Positions 29,526 to 41,020 of a stretch of DNA of 64,000 bases are shown here, in pieces (position 1 is the stretch's first letter; every line of letters begins with the position of its first letter). The stretch lies in the NCBI GenBank assembly GCA_028571685.1, contig CM053141.1, positions 75,315,833 to 75,379,832 of the forward strand, written 5' to 3'. The stretch comes from Heterohyrax brucei. Lineage: Eukaryota; Chordata; Mammalia; Hyracoidea; Procaviidae. The position numbers and the translations under genes are program-made. Under the pieces are notes generated by a model. That model was not told where the DNA came from. It ran no database searches and was given only the letters and a program-made list of their open reading frames with translations.

Positions 29526-31152
29526 CTCCCTTGACTGTTTTTACAGCAATGACAAATGTTTTTGTCCTAATATTACCAGGGTAAAACAATGATGGAGAAC
29601 TCTATACCCAGTCACACATTTCTTTTCATATTGTAAATTGTTTAATACTTTAAATTCTTGTTTAGAACTTTGAAACTACAAATTTAACTCATACAATTTA
29701 TAGAAAATGTCTCCCATACAACATAATTGCAGAGTTATCCCCATTGTTAAATCAACCAACAAAATCAGACTCACTCAGATATAACTTCCTGGTTTTTTTT
29801 GTTTTTTTTTGTTTTTTTTAGCATTTCAGATAAACATGTTGATCCACACCCTTTAACAAGCATATTACTTTTAAATTCTAATTCTAAGCTACCTAAGTGG
29901 GTGAATGGATGGATGGAATGGCAGATGTATGGATGGATGAGTGGATGGGTGGGTAAATGGATGATGGATGGGTGGGTGGGCTGGGGGTAGGTGGATACAC
30001 AAATGGACCATGGTGACATGGATCCTTACTTGAGTTTTTTATCTACTTGAAACAAAATGCCATACCTTCAATACCTCCTCCCAAAGATTTCTTTGCTTTG
30101 TTGCTTCAAAAGAGATACATTCCTAAATTGTTCTTTTGTTTGTTGCCCAGAAGCCTTTTAAAGTACGTGGTAATAATGTTCCATAGTGAGATTCACAATA
30201 GGTAAGTTGTATTTTTTCTTCTTTTCCAAAGTGAGTGAAGGGGAAATGGAGGCAGTAAGCTGTGCACTGAAACAATTTGCTCCATGCTTTCTAAAATTAT
30301 ACCAAAGAAGTGATTGGTGTTTTAAAGGGGGGTGGGTTACTTTATTTTCTCATGTTTTTAGACCAAGTTATGATCCTTGGTTCCAAATCTATATCAGATA
30401 TGAAAGACCTAGAGAATCCAGAAGCTAGACAGAAGATAGGTTTTCCAATCACTCAAGATAATCGAAAGTAAGAGATTTCTTGGGAAAGATGTTTACTGGA
30501 ATTTGACAAGTCTAAAATGCTCCCTCTGAATTGCCATTCTACTTTGCTTATTTATATTCTCCTTTGAGCTTTTTTGGTAGTATTAGTATCAGTACTATCA
30601 TCAGTTTTTAATTATCTAACAATATTTACTTTATTACTGGAGATCAGTTTTTAATTTGGATTGACTTTTCCCTGAAATTTAGCAAAACAAACATCTTGGC
30701 TCATTTGCCCCCCACAGCTCAACTAGTCTGAATTCATGTAATGCAAACTAATTTTAAAATAAGCAAGAGATTTAAGAGGCAACTGTGAGCTGCCAAAAAT
30801 TAAAAAATAGTAACATAATGCATTAAGGGCCAACTGGTATCCCTCTGACATCTGGCACAATCTATTCTCCTGAACAGCTGCAAACCTGAAAATACCCTCA
30901 AAGGCCTCTGGGACTGAGTAGTGGTTCACTCTGGAAAGATCCAAACCTTGAAGGTTACAGGAGACATGAGGCAACTGGTTCTTACCTCAGACAACAGAGA
31001 AAATTCAGGAGAGCAGGGCCTCTAAAGTCTATAAAAGCCAGCCAGTGAGAATGTCATGACTCTAGTGCATAGCCTAGAAATATTGATGATTCAGAAAGCG
31101 ATAGACTAGTTAAGAGTGAAGAGAAAAGGATTTAGGGGAACTGAGAGGATAA
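29526..31152. other. Unassigned AT-rich sequence
   Basis: Contains a T-rich run (29792-29819) and the GGAT microsatellite listed separately. Otherwise no recognisable element. Confidence 0.4.
29899..29990. repeat. GGAT/GGTG tetranucleotide microsatellite
   Basis: Imperfect tandem GGAT units with interspersed GGGT variants, such as ATGGATGGATGGAATGG and TGGATGGGTGGGT. This is a likely length-polymorphic site. Confidence 0.9.
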
Positions 31153-31303
31153 AGGAAATCTTGGTGGCGTAGTGACTAAGAGCTATGTCTGCTAACCGAA
31201 AGATTGGCAGTTCAAATACACCAGGCACTCCTTGGCAACTGTAGGGCAGTTCTACTCTGTTCTATAGGGTTGCTAGAATTGGCTCAGCAGCAGTGGGTTT
31301 GGC
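31153..31303 (+). mobile_element. tRNA-headed SINE, short subtype
   Basis: AATCTTGGTGGCGTAGTG head, TTGGCAGTTCAAATACACC B-box region, TGTTCTATAGGGTTGCTAG box and AGCAGTGGGTTTGG tail. Confidence 0.86.
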
Positions 31304-31593
31304 AGAGAAGACAAAATGAGGGACAAGTTACAGCAGCCCAATTAGCAGAGCGGACTGGAAGCCATCAGGGCAGGCACACCCGGCCCTGGATGAGAGATAA
31401 GCTTTGTGGCCCAGAACCCTCCAAGCACTGGGCCAACTGTAAGGAACAGCGGACTCAACCAAATTCACTGCTTCAAGAGTAAACAAATGGGTTTCTTACT
31501 TTGAATTAATTATTGAAATGATAAGGCATGCTTTTAAACAGCAAGGAGCCTACCCTAAACATTGCCCCACCTTTCCTTGGAGGTGGGGTAATT

Positions 31594-32219
31594 GGACAAT
31601 GGGAAAATTTAATGTTTTGTTCTGTTATGCATAGGGTCATTGTCATGGATTGAATTGTGTCCCCCCAAAAACATGTGTAGCCATGTAACCAGGCCATGAT
31701 TCCCAATATTTTATGATTGTCCTCCATTTTGTGATTTTCCTATGCTGTATGTTAAAAGATTAGGGTGGTATTGTAAATCCCTTCGTAGGATCACCTCCCT
31801 GCTCCACTGTAAAGGGAGTTTCCCCGGAGTATGGCTTGTACCACCCTTTATCCTTTCATCCTACAAGAGATAAAAGGAAAGGGAAGCAAGCAGAAAGTTG
31901 GGAACCTCACACTGTCAAGAAAGCAGCACCGGGAGAAGAGTGCAACCTTCATACCTGAGGTTCCTGCACCAAGGTGCTCCCTGAACAAAGACTAATGCAA
32001 CACAAGGACTTCCCTCCACAGCTGACAGTGGGGAAAGGCTTCTCCTGGAATGGACATCCTGAATTTGGACTTGTAGCCTACCGGACTGTGTTAGAATAAA
32101 CATTTGTCTTTTAAAGCTGTCTACCTTGTGGTATTTCTGTTAGAGCAGCACTGACTGACTAAAACAGCCATTATGAGTTGGAAACAACATGACAGCACCT
32201 AACAACAACAACACAACAA
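31594..32219 (+). mobile_element. RTE LINE 3' end split by an LTR
   Basis: The left part (31594-31640) has TTAATGTTTTGTTCTGTTAT and GCATAGGGTCAT. After the inserted LTR, the right part (32167-32219) has TTATGAGTTGGAAACAACAT and CAGCACCTAACAACAACAAC. Together they match the terminal 100 bp of the RTE at 6130-6236 and 41395-41490. Confidence 0.75.
31641..32166 (+). mobile_element. MaLR-like LTR (family A) with 5-bp target duplication
   Basis: This is the best-preserved family A copy. It starts TGTCATGGATTGAATTGTGT, has AATATTTTATGATTGTCCTC, CCTCCCTGCTCCACTGTAAA, TCCTACAAGAGATAAAAGG, and ends TTAGAATAAACATTTGTC, GCACTGACTGACTAAAACA. The flanks GTCAT (31636-31640) and GCCAT (32167-32171) fit a 5-bp duplication with one change, as for ERVL-MaLR elements. 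It sits inside the RTE tail. Confidence 0.88.
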
Positions 32220-32259
32220 TAGTGAGCTTGCATTCTTGCCCTATTAGCTAATGTACCTG

Positions 32260-32400
32260 GTAACAGCACAGATCTGGAGAGTGAGGCTCTTTAGCATTAA
32301 CTTGCAGTAAAGTCTTGGCTACTTAGTCTTTTTAAGTCCCAGTGAACTCTTCTGTAGAATAGGTTGTTGTAAGAATTACATGAACTGAAGTTTGAATGAC
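32260..32400 (+). mobile_element. Possible MIR
   Basis: The order AACAGCACAGATCTGGAGAG, TCTTGGCTACTTAGTC, AGTGAACTCTTCTGTAGAAT, TTGTAAGAATTACATGAACT is MIR-like but weak. Confidence 0.35.
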
Positions 32401-32484
32401 GAGATAAGTTTTCTTTCCCCTCATCCATATTTTCCTCTTGTATCTACCCTTCTACCATGGAGACGGAGAGGATGGTAAACACAA

Positions 32485-32952
32485 TGTCATGGGTTGAATT
32501 GTGTTCCCCTTAGGGGAAATATGTGTCAGCTTGGTTAGGCCATGATTCCCAGCATTGGGTGGTTGTTTTCCATTTTGTGATTTTCCTATGTTTTGCACAT
32601 AATAATCACTGCCTGTAGTTAAAGAGGATTACAGTGTGATTGTAACACTCTTACTAAGGTCACATGCCTGATCCAATTGTAAGGGAGTTTCCCTGGGCTG
32701 TGGCCTGTACTGCCTTTTATCCTACAAGAGATAAAATGAAACAGAAGCAAGAAGAGAATGAGGTACCTCAAACCACCAGGAAAGCAGGGCCAGGCGCAGA
32801 GTGTGTCCACAGGGAAAAGCTTCTAGACTCTGCAGCTGACACCCAGAATTTGGACATCTAGCCTACTAAACTGTGAGAGAGTAAACTTCCGTTTGTTAGA
32901 ACCATCCACTTGTGGTAGTTCTGTAATAGCAGCGCTAGATGACTAGGATACA
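32485..32952 (+). mobile_element. MaLR-like LTR (family A)
   Basis: Starts TGTCATGGGTTGAATTGTGT, includes TTAGGCCATGATTCCCAGC and ATCCTACAAGAGATAAAATG, and ends GAGAGTAAACTTCC...TGACTAGGATACA. The section around the middle of the LTR is shorter than in 31641-32166. I did not see a clear target duplication. Confidence 0.82.
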
Positions 32953-32973
32953 CAGTAAAGACAAGAAACTGTA

Positions 32974-33162
32974 AAAACCAAAAGTAAAACTCATTGCCAT
33001 CAAGTAGATCCTGACTCACAGCAACCTAGTAGGACAGAGTAGAGCTGGCCCATAGGCTTTCCAAGGCCTCCCAGAAAGCAGACTGTCACGTCTTTTTCCA
33101 GTCAAGCGGTTGAGTAGGCTCGAACTGCTGACCGTTTAGCTAGTGGTAGAGTAATGTTTTGT
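32974..33162 (-). mobile_element. SINE, long subtype
   Basis: CTCATTGCCATCAAGTAG, AGGACAGAGTAGAGCTGG, CAGACTGTCACGTCTTTTTC and GGCTCGAACTGCTGACC mark a minus-strand long-subtype copy with a damaged head. Confidence 0.8.
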
Positions 33163-33639
33163 GCCCATTAAAAAATCTAATCCAGGAGTATTAAAAGACC
33201 ATTTCTTGATTTCACTCCATATATATAGCTGTTGCTCACGTAAAAGCCGGATGGACCCACTTCCCACTAATGCTGTCTCTGGAGCCCACCTCAGTACCTC
33301 TGTGCCCATCTCCTTGTGTTTTTAATTTATCTTCCCCTTCCCCATCTTCCTACTTGTTTGAAAAAATCAAAACTGTTTCCACAGCTCTCCTGAGGTAAGG
33401 GATGGAAGCAGAGGAAGTCAGTGCTCTAAGGCTTTATTACAATGTAAATAATTGATGCTCCACCTGCCATCCTACTCTAACACTAAAAGACAACCCACTT
33501 CTTCAAGGAACTCCAGCTCAATGCAAACTGTATAGAAGTACCTCCAAGGGGGATGTTCTGGGCCTGTGCAGATAATCTGGGATTTCCTAATTCCTGCCTA
33601 CCAGCTCTCCCTTGAGGCCATCCTCCTAGGATTTACCCA
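33163..33639. other. Unassigned sequence
   Basis: Possibly the 5' part of the adjacent L2, but not convincing by eye. Confidence 0.35.
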
Positions 33640-33842
33640 CCTTATTTAAAATTGGAACTGTCACACTCTGGTCTCTTATATTCTCCTCTATTTATTTTTA
33701 AATCATCTGCTATGTTTGCTCTTTGTTTTCTCTTTCTTCAAGAACGTAAATACTTACCAGGGCAAAGATTTTGCTTTGTTCACTAAAACAATACCTGGCA
33801 CGTGTCAGGCATTCAGTAACAATGAGTTGAATGGATGAAGGA
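33640..33842 (+). mobile_element. L2 LINE 3' end
   Basis: AGGGCAAAGATTTTGCTTTG, then AATACCTGGCACGTGTCAGG, CATTCAGTAAC and GAGTTGAATGGATGAA follow the L2 3'-terminal order. Confidence 0.6.
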
Positions 33843-34329
33843 AAACTTCAGAGGAAAAAATTCCTTTGTATCAATCCTGGAAAGACCTCTGCAGCTCAAA
33901 ACAAGGGCTCCAAAAGGCAAAACCAACCCAAACCTGGACAACTGAGACTATTTGTCATGCAAGCTGGAAAACACCGGAGCACCTGAGGGGTCTGCGCTTC
34001 TGCCCCCGAGGAGAGGCTGAGGCTTACCACGAGGGCGGTGCCCCTTCCGATCTCTGGGAAACCGGCTTGGTGCGTCTCCGTTATCTTTTCCTCTTTCTTT
34101 CACCAGATGTATTCCTGGGTTTTAGATTGTGTACTTGTTCATCTGACACCGTGGCTACTGTGAATGAACAACCTGAGGAAGGGGCGAGCACATTTTTTTC
34201 TCTGCAGCAACCGTACAGTCACTATGAGTCAGAATCCAGTCAAGGGTAACGGGTTAACAATAGCAGTCAGTACGAGTCAATGGAAAAAAAGACAAAAAGA
34301 AACACAAAACTGGGATCCGAAAGCTTCAC
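33843..34329. other. Unassigned sequence with a SINE tail remnant
   Basis: GC rises after about 33970. At 34214-34255 the phrase CACTATGAGTCAGAATCCAG resembles a SINE tail. A 127-codon frame (33866-34249) lacks any recognisable domain. Confidence 0.4.
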
Positions 34330-34770
34330 CTTCGGAAACAAGACCATGTTCTCAAGAGGTAGCCGACAGCGAGCCGAGGCGGCGCCCTGTTGTACGGCTG
34401 CACCCGGCGCGCTGGCCTGCTGGTGACAGTGCAGGGCAGGGGTGAGGGGCCCGGAGGAGGCAGGGGCCAGGGGAGGGGCGTGCGGACCGGGGGCCAGCCG
34501 CGCCCGGCCCGGCCCCTGTGGGTCCCTCTCCCGCAGCTGACGGAGACGGCCAGTGGCCTCTCGCCGTGTTCTGCTGGCTTAAAGACCAGCAGGAGGTGAA
34601 CGAAGTGGGTGGGGTAGGCACCAGGGGAAATCAGCAACCAGGAGCCCAAAGAAGCAAGCGCAGCCGCGGGAGGACAGGCGCCGGGCGCGGGGTGGGCTGC
34701 GGCGGGTCGGGGTCTTGGCCTCCTGCCCGGCTCTGCCGACTCCCTGGACTGCCGGTCCACCTGTAGGCTG
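34330..34770. promoter_or_regulatory. CpG-rich island, possible promoter
   Basis: This is the only part of the window with dense CpG dinucleotides, such as CGAGCCGAGGCGGCGCCC, CACCCGGCGCGCTGG and GCGCCGGGCGCGGGG-like runs, against an AT-rich, CpG-poor background. Short GC-box-like GGGGCGTG and GGGAGGGG-type runs occur. Unmethylated islands of this kind usually mark promoters or first exons, but no exon could be identified on either strand. Open frames through it are a by-product of high GC. It could instead be a distal regulatory island. Confidence 0.65.
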
Positions 34771-35849
34771 GCTCCCCTGCAGACTATTTCCACGTTTGCT
34801 CTAGGACCCGGGGTTTTTGAACATGGGTTCAGGGAAGAAGAGAGATTCCTTTCCTACCGCAGGCCCACCTAGAGAGGGACACCCTCAGCACACATATACA
34901 CACACAGAGGCACACACATCTGTCCTTGCACTACCCCTGGGTCATCCAGCTGCCAGCCCCTCCTGGTCGAACCCCCGATTCCCCTCCCCCGCTCCTGCGC
35001 TTACCCTGAAGCCCTTTCTGAGGGCTCTGACCCCGCCTGAATTCCTGCAGAACCTTTATAGTTCACAGGGTCTGTCGTCTCTCAGCATGGAAACTGTCTC
35101 TCCCCTGAAATTGTAAAACACATAAAGAGCCATATGCACTATTTTTCTTAAACTTTTTGTTCTGATTGTAAAAGTGCTTCCGTAGTTTCCGTTGTGTTGA
35201 ACTCAAGGCGATCACCCTGCCTGCCGCTAATTATGTGACTTCAGGGAATTCCTTTCTGGGTCAGTTTTTTCCTGCGCAAAACGAAATGTCTAAAGTTCCT
35301 TCCAACTTTTAAATTTGGGAGCTTTCCAAAGACAACTGGAGTTGGTTTACTGGGTCGATCTGCCTTGATTACAGCGGCTTTGGGGTCTAAATACACTGTT
35401 ACGCGGGGTCAGGAACGAGTGGTATCTGTGAGGGGCTGTTAGGAGAAAGGGCCAACAGTGACCCTGGTTCCTTCCCACCTGGACATGCCTACCCCAATTC
35501 TATACGGGAGACCCTGGGCCACCTGCATGTGTGACCACCCTACTACTGGCTGAGTTGTATGAAAAATACCTTCTCCTCTAAGTTCAACTCTGAAAAGGAA
35601 GAAAATCTTCAGAAAGACTTTTTACTATAAAGTAATAGAATACAAAAACAAAACCATAGAAATATCCAAGCAGACACCATGTTCTGGGGAATAATGTTAA
35701 TGTCTAATAAATGATCGGCACTGGTTAGCAAATTTTAGGCACCCTTGAGCCCCAGGCCATTTCCCTCATGTGGACCAAGAAGGAGAAGTTGGCCAGCTGC
35801 AGATACGCAAACTACCACTGGCAGCACGTGTGGCGGCCCCTTTCTAGGA
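34771..35849. other. Unassigned flank of the CpG island
   Basis: Includes a short CA-rich run (34890-34920). GC content falls gradually. I found no repeat or exon. Confidence 0.4.
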
Positions 35850-35992
35850 TCAGTACAGAGGAAAGAACATGGGTTTGGGGGTCATTCCCATGTCAGTCAG
35901 TCTCCACTTCTGCCTTCTTTTTGACTCTCTGGCCTTGCACAAGCTGTCTCTGATTCTCAGTCTTTTCCATGAAATGGGAATAGAATCTTCTA
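35850..35992 (+). mobile_element. MIR SINE
   Basis: AGAACATGGGTTTGGGGGTC, CTGGCCTTGCACAAGCTG, TCTGATTCTCAGTCTTTTCC and ATGAAATGGGAATAGAATC follow MIR order. Confidence 0.5.
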
Positions 35993-36366
35993 TTCCATTT
36001 GGTTAAATAAGTGTATTGCCCAGAGTTTTTTGTAAACACAGAATTTTTCTCCCACTGGTTTAAACATGACAGCAGTTTACTAAGGGATACCGGTGACCAC
36101 AATCCCTAACAAAGCTAGAATAAGGCCTGCAGGCGACGAAGGCTGGAAGCCGTCCAAAATTGTACCAGCAGATGCTCCCGGGAGAACCTCCTGCCTCAGC
36201 AGCTGGCACAGGCCCTACAGCTGGCACTACAGGTCCTCAGCCTGCAAAGCCTCCAGTAGAGCTCTGCCATTGCTTCTTCTAGAAGTTGGAATTCTCAGAC
36301 CAGCACTGTCCTCAGATCAAAGTCCCTTTCAACTTTATAGTCACCTCTGTTACCATTCCCAGAGTT
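35993..36366. other. Unassigned sequence
   Basis: No recognisable element. Confidence 0.4.
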
Positions 36367-36564
36367 CCTGAGGTTCACACTGTTAAGTACTTGGCTACTA
36401 ATTGAAAGACTAGTGGTTAGAATCTACTCAGAAGTGCTTGGAAGAAAAGCCTGGCAATCTACTTCTGAAAGATCCCAGCTATTGAAAACCCTCTAGAGCA
36501 CAGTTCTACTCTGACACACATGGGGTTGCCATGAGTAGGGACCAACTAGACAGCAGCTGGTTGG
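36367..36564 (+). mobile_element. tRNA-headed SINE, third subtype
   Basis: Head remnant AGGTTCACACTGTTAAGTAC, then TTGGAAGAAAAGCCTGGC, AATCTACTTCTGAAAGATCC, TACTCTGACACACATGGGG and CAGCAGCTGGTT. Confidence 0.82.
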
Positions 36565-36952
36565 GTTATCATTCCTGCAGTTCTCTCTCTTTCTCTGTGG
36601 CCTTCCAACCCATTTTCTCCATTTTACTTGATCAATAAGTAACATACTTGATGACATAGTTATCAGCCTATTTTTAAGGCTGATTTTACCCTTATGTGAA
36701 ATTCAGCTTTTAATGTCTTTTTCAGAAGTAGAACAGTATGCCTTTGTTGGGAAGCACTGGCTCTCTCTGGAAACCTCTCAACTTCACACTCTCACAGCTG
36801 CAAGTTAGCCTTATCCCTCCCTCTTCTAATGCCTACACTATCTTCAGCCCACCTGGTCATTGTCATGTCTTGCTTCACTCAAGTTTGAGTTTTACCACCT
36901 GAGCCACCACCTAGCTGTTCTTCGCTTCAATCCCTGAATTCATCCACCTCCT
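36565..36952. other. Unassigned sequence
   Basis: Includes a stretch that may be old L2 (36780-36940), not certain. Confidence 0.35.
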
Positions 36953-37095
36953 CAGTGGTTCTCAGCCCTGACCACCTGGTAGAATCAAGGAGGATGGGGT
37001 GCTGGGACTTGGAGTTTCTGATTTAATTGGTCTTGAGTGAGCACACATAGAGGAGTTTTTAACAGCTCCCAGGTTGTTTTCACAAGAGCAACTTT
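36953..37095. mobile_element. MER5A-like hAT element
   Basis: CTCAGTGGTTCTCAGCCCTG start, then GATTTAATTGGTCTTGAGTG and AACAGCTCCCAGGTTGTTTT, the usual MER5A order. Confidence 0.7.
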
Positions 37096-37375
37096 TTTTT
37101 CCTAAAATTCCATCAAGGTTTTGCTTACAACACTGAAAACTTAAAGCAGCAGAATTTTAAAGCACAATATTAAAAAAAAAAAAGGAAGAAGGTAATATAC
37201 TTGCAACCTCTAGTAACCATCTGCAAACACTAACTTTTGAACTGGTAATTCAACTTTTGTGGCCATTTCAGCTTCTGGGTCTGAGCACCAGGTCATTGTC
37301 TAGCTATTAATATTGAATTTAAATAAAAAATGGTGAGAAAAAGTCTTTAAGGGATGTGACACAATGCCTGGTTGT
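37096..37375. other. Unassigned AT-rich sequence
   Basis: Contains an A-run at 37168-37180. Nothing else is recognisable. Confidence 0.4.
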
Positions 37376-37750
37376 CAGGGGAGGATTATCCAAGGCAAGG
37401 TAAGCATGGTGCTTAACTTGCTTACCAGATCATCTGTAGTGAACGATTTTACTACAGATTAGTAGGTAAGTATAAGTAAGCTTGTGCTTATCTTCTTATT
37501 GGGTCTTGTACCCCTGTTGGGGATTGTAAATTTGAAAAGAGGCTTTGATACTCTAGGATGGTGCTGTGGGGTTTGGAAGGAGATAGATGCCAGCCACATC
37601 TAGAAAAAAAGAAAGAAAGAAACTGTGCACTGTAGATTAGTAAGTAAGCCTGCACATATCTTGCTTATTTAGTAATCTATCCCTAACTACCAATGATCTG
37701 GTAAGCAAGGTAAGCATTGTGTTTATCTGGCCTATTAGATAATCTCCCGG
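37376..37750. mobile_element. Fold-back (inverted-repeat) element, family unknown
   Basis: The left end GAGGATTATCCAAGGC...GGTAAGCATGGTGCTTA...TTGCTTACCAGATCATC is mirrored by the right end, whose reverse complement reads GGGAGATTATCTAATAGGCC, then AATGCTTACCTTGCTTACC, AGATCATTGGTAG. The arms are roughly 90-100 bp and imperfect. The left arm also holds a small palindrome of its own. The interior (37500-37610) has no coding signal. This suits a MITE-like DNA transposon, but I cannot assign a superfamily and see no clear target duplication. It abuts the RTE 5' end. Confidence 0.55.
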
Positions 37751-37949
37751 CATCCCCACCATGTCTGTCAGTTTGTTGTACTATGAGGGCTTGTGTATTG
37801 CTTTGATGCTGAAATACATGCCACCAGTATTCAGAAACCAGCAGTGTTACCCATGGTTGACAGGTTTCAGCTGAGTTTCCAGACTAAGAAAGACTAGGCA
37901 GAAGGACCCCCTAGTCTACTTTGGAAAAGAATTAGCCAGTCAAAACCTT

Positions 37950-38639
37950 ATGAATAGCAGTGGAACATTGTTACATATAGTGCTGGAGGATGAGTCCCTC
38001 CCCACCCCCCCAGGTTGGAAGGCACTCAAAAGACCAGTGGGTAAGAGTGGCCTCCTTGAAATACAGTCAATCACTATGACATGGATGGAGTCAAGATTCT
38101 GGGACCTTCAACCACTGATGTGGCACAATTCAAAAAGGAAAAGAAATAGCTACAAACATCCATTAATAGTTAGAATATGGAATATAAAAAGTACTAATGT
38201 AGGAAAATTAAAAATCATCAAAAATGAAATGGAATGCATAAAAAGCAACATCCTAGGCACTTGTAAGCTGAAATGTATTGGTAGTGGCAATTTTGAATCA
38301 TATAGTCATATGGCCTACTATGCTGGGAATGACAGCTTGAAGAGGAATGGCATTGCATTTAATGTTAAAAAGAACATTTCAAGATTCATCCTAAAGTATA
38401 GCGCTGTTAGTCATAGGATCGTATTCATAAAAGGAAGACCAGTTATTACAACTATTACTCAACTTACACACCAACGACAAAGTCTAAAGATGAAGAAACA
38501 AGATTTTTACCAGTTTCTGCAATCCGAAATTGATCAAACATTCAATCAGGATAAACTGGTAATTACTGGTGACTGGAATGCAAAAGTTGACAATGAAGGA
38601 TTGATAGTTGGAAAACACGGTGTTGGTGATAAGAAATGA
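37950..38639 (+). pseudogene. RTE endonuclease domain remnant
   Basis: A 229-codon frame. The domain begins near IWNIKSTNVGKL (residue 77), continues through GNDSLKRNGIAFNVKKN, and includes GDWNAKVDNEG (about residue 206), the conserved RTE-clade motif with a catalytic Asp. The catalytic Glu box, normally of SELKW type after ILG, reads TCKLKC, so the key acidic residue appears lost. In active elements this enzyme nicks target DNA for target-primed reverse transcription. The frame ends before the rest of the domain, so it is a fossil. Confidence 0.82.
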
Positions 38640-39879
38640 TGTTGGAGATTGTGTGACAGAGTTTTAGAAGACCAATGACTTCTTCATGGCAAATAAGTTT
38701 TTTCGCCAACACAAATGGCAACTACACAAATTGACCTCATCAGGTGGAACTCACAGGAATCGAACTGTCTACATCTGTGGAAAGAGTAGATGGAAAAGCT
38801 CAGTGTCATGAGTCAGAACAAAGTCAGGAGCTCTCTGTGGCTAGGACCATCAGGTGCTTCTATGCAAGTTCCAGCTGAAACTGAAGAACATTAGAACAAA
38901 TCCATGATACCCAAAGTATAACAATGAGTATATTCTACCCGAGTTTAGAAACCATCTCAAGCACAGATTTGACACATTAAACACTAATGACCAAAGATCA
39001 GATGAGTTGTGGAATGACATCATACACGAATACAGCAAGAGGTCATTTAAAAGGCAGGAAGGAAAAAAAAAAAGGCCAAAATTGATGTCAGAGGAGACTC
39101 TGAAACTTGTTTTTGAACACTCAACAGCTAAAGCAAAAGGAAGAGTTGATGAAGTGAAAGAACAGAAGATTTTAAAGAGCAATTCTAGAAGACAAAATAA
39201 AGTATCATAATTACATGTGCCAAGACCTACACATAGAAAACCAGCAGAGAAGAACATGTTGTACATTTCTCAAGCTGAAAAAAATGAAGAAAAAATTCAA
39301 GGCTTAAGTCACAACAATGAAGAATTTTGTGGGGAAGATATTAAATGATGCTGCAAGCATGAAAAGAAGATGGAAGAAATACACGGAGATATTATACCAA
39401 AAAGAATTGATCAATGTTAACCGATTTTAAGATGTAACATATGATCAGGAACCAGTAGTAATGAAGAAAGATGTTCAAGCTGCAGTAAAGGTCTTGGTGA
39501 AAACAAGGCTCTAGAAAGTGGAAGAATATCAAGTGAGACGTGTGAACAAATTGATACAGCACTGAAAGTACTCACTTGTCTATGACAAGAAATTTGGAGA
39601 ACGGCAACCTGGCTAGCTGACTGGAAAAGATACATATGTATGCACATTCTAAATAAAGATCAATCACACACACACAAAAAGACCCATATGTATGTACATT
39701 TCAAATAAAGATTGATCACACACCAATAAAATTTTGCTGAAGATTATACAAAAGAAGCTACAGCAGTATAGTGACAGGGAAACATAAGAAATTAAGGTCA
39801 GATTCAGAAGAGGTGGAACCAGGGATATCATTGCTAATGTCAAATGGATCCTGGCTGAAAGTAGAGAATACCAGAAGGA

Positions 39880-40410
39880 TGTTTAACTGTGTTTTATTGA
39901 CTATGCAAAGGCATTCAACTGTGTAGATCATAACAGATTATTAATAACATTGCAAAGAATGGGAATTCCAGAATACCTAATTGTGTTCATAAGGAACCTG
40001 TACATAGATCAAGAGACTGTTGTCTGGACAGGTCAAGGGGATACTACATGGTTTAAAGTCAGGAAAGATGTGTGTCAGAGTTGTATCCTTTCACCGAACC
40101 TATTGAATCTATATGCTGAGAAAGTAATCTGAGACACTGGACTATGTGAAGAAGAACTGGAGCATCAAGACTGGAGGAGGACTTATTAACTACCTGTATT
40201 ACGCAGATGATACTACCTTCCTTGCTGAAAGTGAAGGGGACTGGAAGCACTTGCTCATTAAGATCAAAGACTACATACAGCCTTCACTATGGATTGCACC
40301 TCAACACCAAGAAAACAAAAACTCTCACAAATAAACCAATGAGTCACATCATGATAAATGGAGAAAAGATTGAGGCTGTTAAGATTTCATTTTACTTGGA
40401 TCCACAGTAA
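39880..40410 (+). pseudogene. RTE reverse transcriptase palm remnant
   Basis: Fragments in different frames carry CFIDYAKAFNCVDHNRL (39890-39940) with the first catalytic Asp, MGIPEYLIVFIRNLYIDQET, SCILSPNLLNLYAEKVI, and LYYADDTTFLAESEGD (around 40200) with the ADD active-site pair. Frameshifts occur near 39940 and 40130. The C-terminal part continues beyond the inserted LTR at 41021. It is not functional. Confidence 0.85.
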
Positions 40411-40512
40411 CACTGAGGGAAGCAGCTGTCAAGAAATCAAAAGATGTGTTGCATTAAAAGATCTCTTTAAGGTGCTGAAAAGCAACGATGTCACTTTGAA
40501 GACTTAGGTATA

Positions 40513-41020
40513 TGTCTTAGTCATTTAGTGGTGCTATAACCGAAATACAAGTGGATGGCTTTAACACACAGAAATTTATTCTCTTCAAGTCCAGAAAGCT
40601 AATAGTTTGAATTCAAGATGCTGGATCCAGGGAATGCTTTCTCTCTCCCTGTCAGCTCTGGGGAAAGATCCTCGTGGTATATCAGTCTTTCCTTTGTCTG
40701 GAAGCTTCTCAGCTCAAGAACCTCACTTCTGAAGGACATGCTGAGTTCCTGGCTTTGCTTTCTTGGTGGTATGAGGTCCCTGTGTCTCTCTGCTCACACG
40801 TCTCCTTTATATCTCAAAAGAGATTGACTTAACACACTATCCAATCTTGTAGACTCCATCAACATAATTATCACTAATCTATCTTATTAAATGATAGTAA
40901 TAGAATTTACAATGGACAGAAAACTCCCATCTAATGCTGAACAATCACACAATACTGGGACTCATGGCCCAGCCAAACTGACACATACATATCTGGGGGG
41001 ACATAATTCAATCCATGGCA
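40513..41020 (-). mobile_element. MaLR-like LTR (family A) inserted in the RTE
   Basis: On the minus strand it starts TGCCATGGATTGAATTATGT, has GGCTGGGCCATGAGTCCC, GAGATATAAAGGAGACGTG and ends CACTAAATGACTAAGACA. The RTE sequence resumes on the other side (GCTCAAGCCATAGTATTCTC). Flanks GTATA and GTGCA agree at only 3 of 5 positions, so a target duplication is not firm. Confidence 0.82.

Noticed and set aside
29899-29990. CRISPR-like or coding repeat
   Set aside because: It is a simple GGAT microsatellite without spacers.
32485-32957. Target duplication CACAA/CAGTA for the LTR at 32485
   Set aside because: The match is too weak to claim.
34326-34793. 155-codon minus-strand open frame over the CpG-rich island
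   Set aside because: High GC removes stop codons. The residues are Pro/Arg/Ala-rich with no domain, and overlapping + strand frames are equally open.
38850-39266. 138-codon minus-strand frame
   Set aside because: Antisense shadow of the RTE element between endonuclease and RT.
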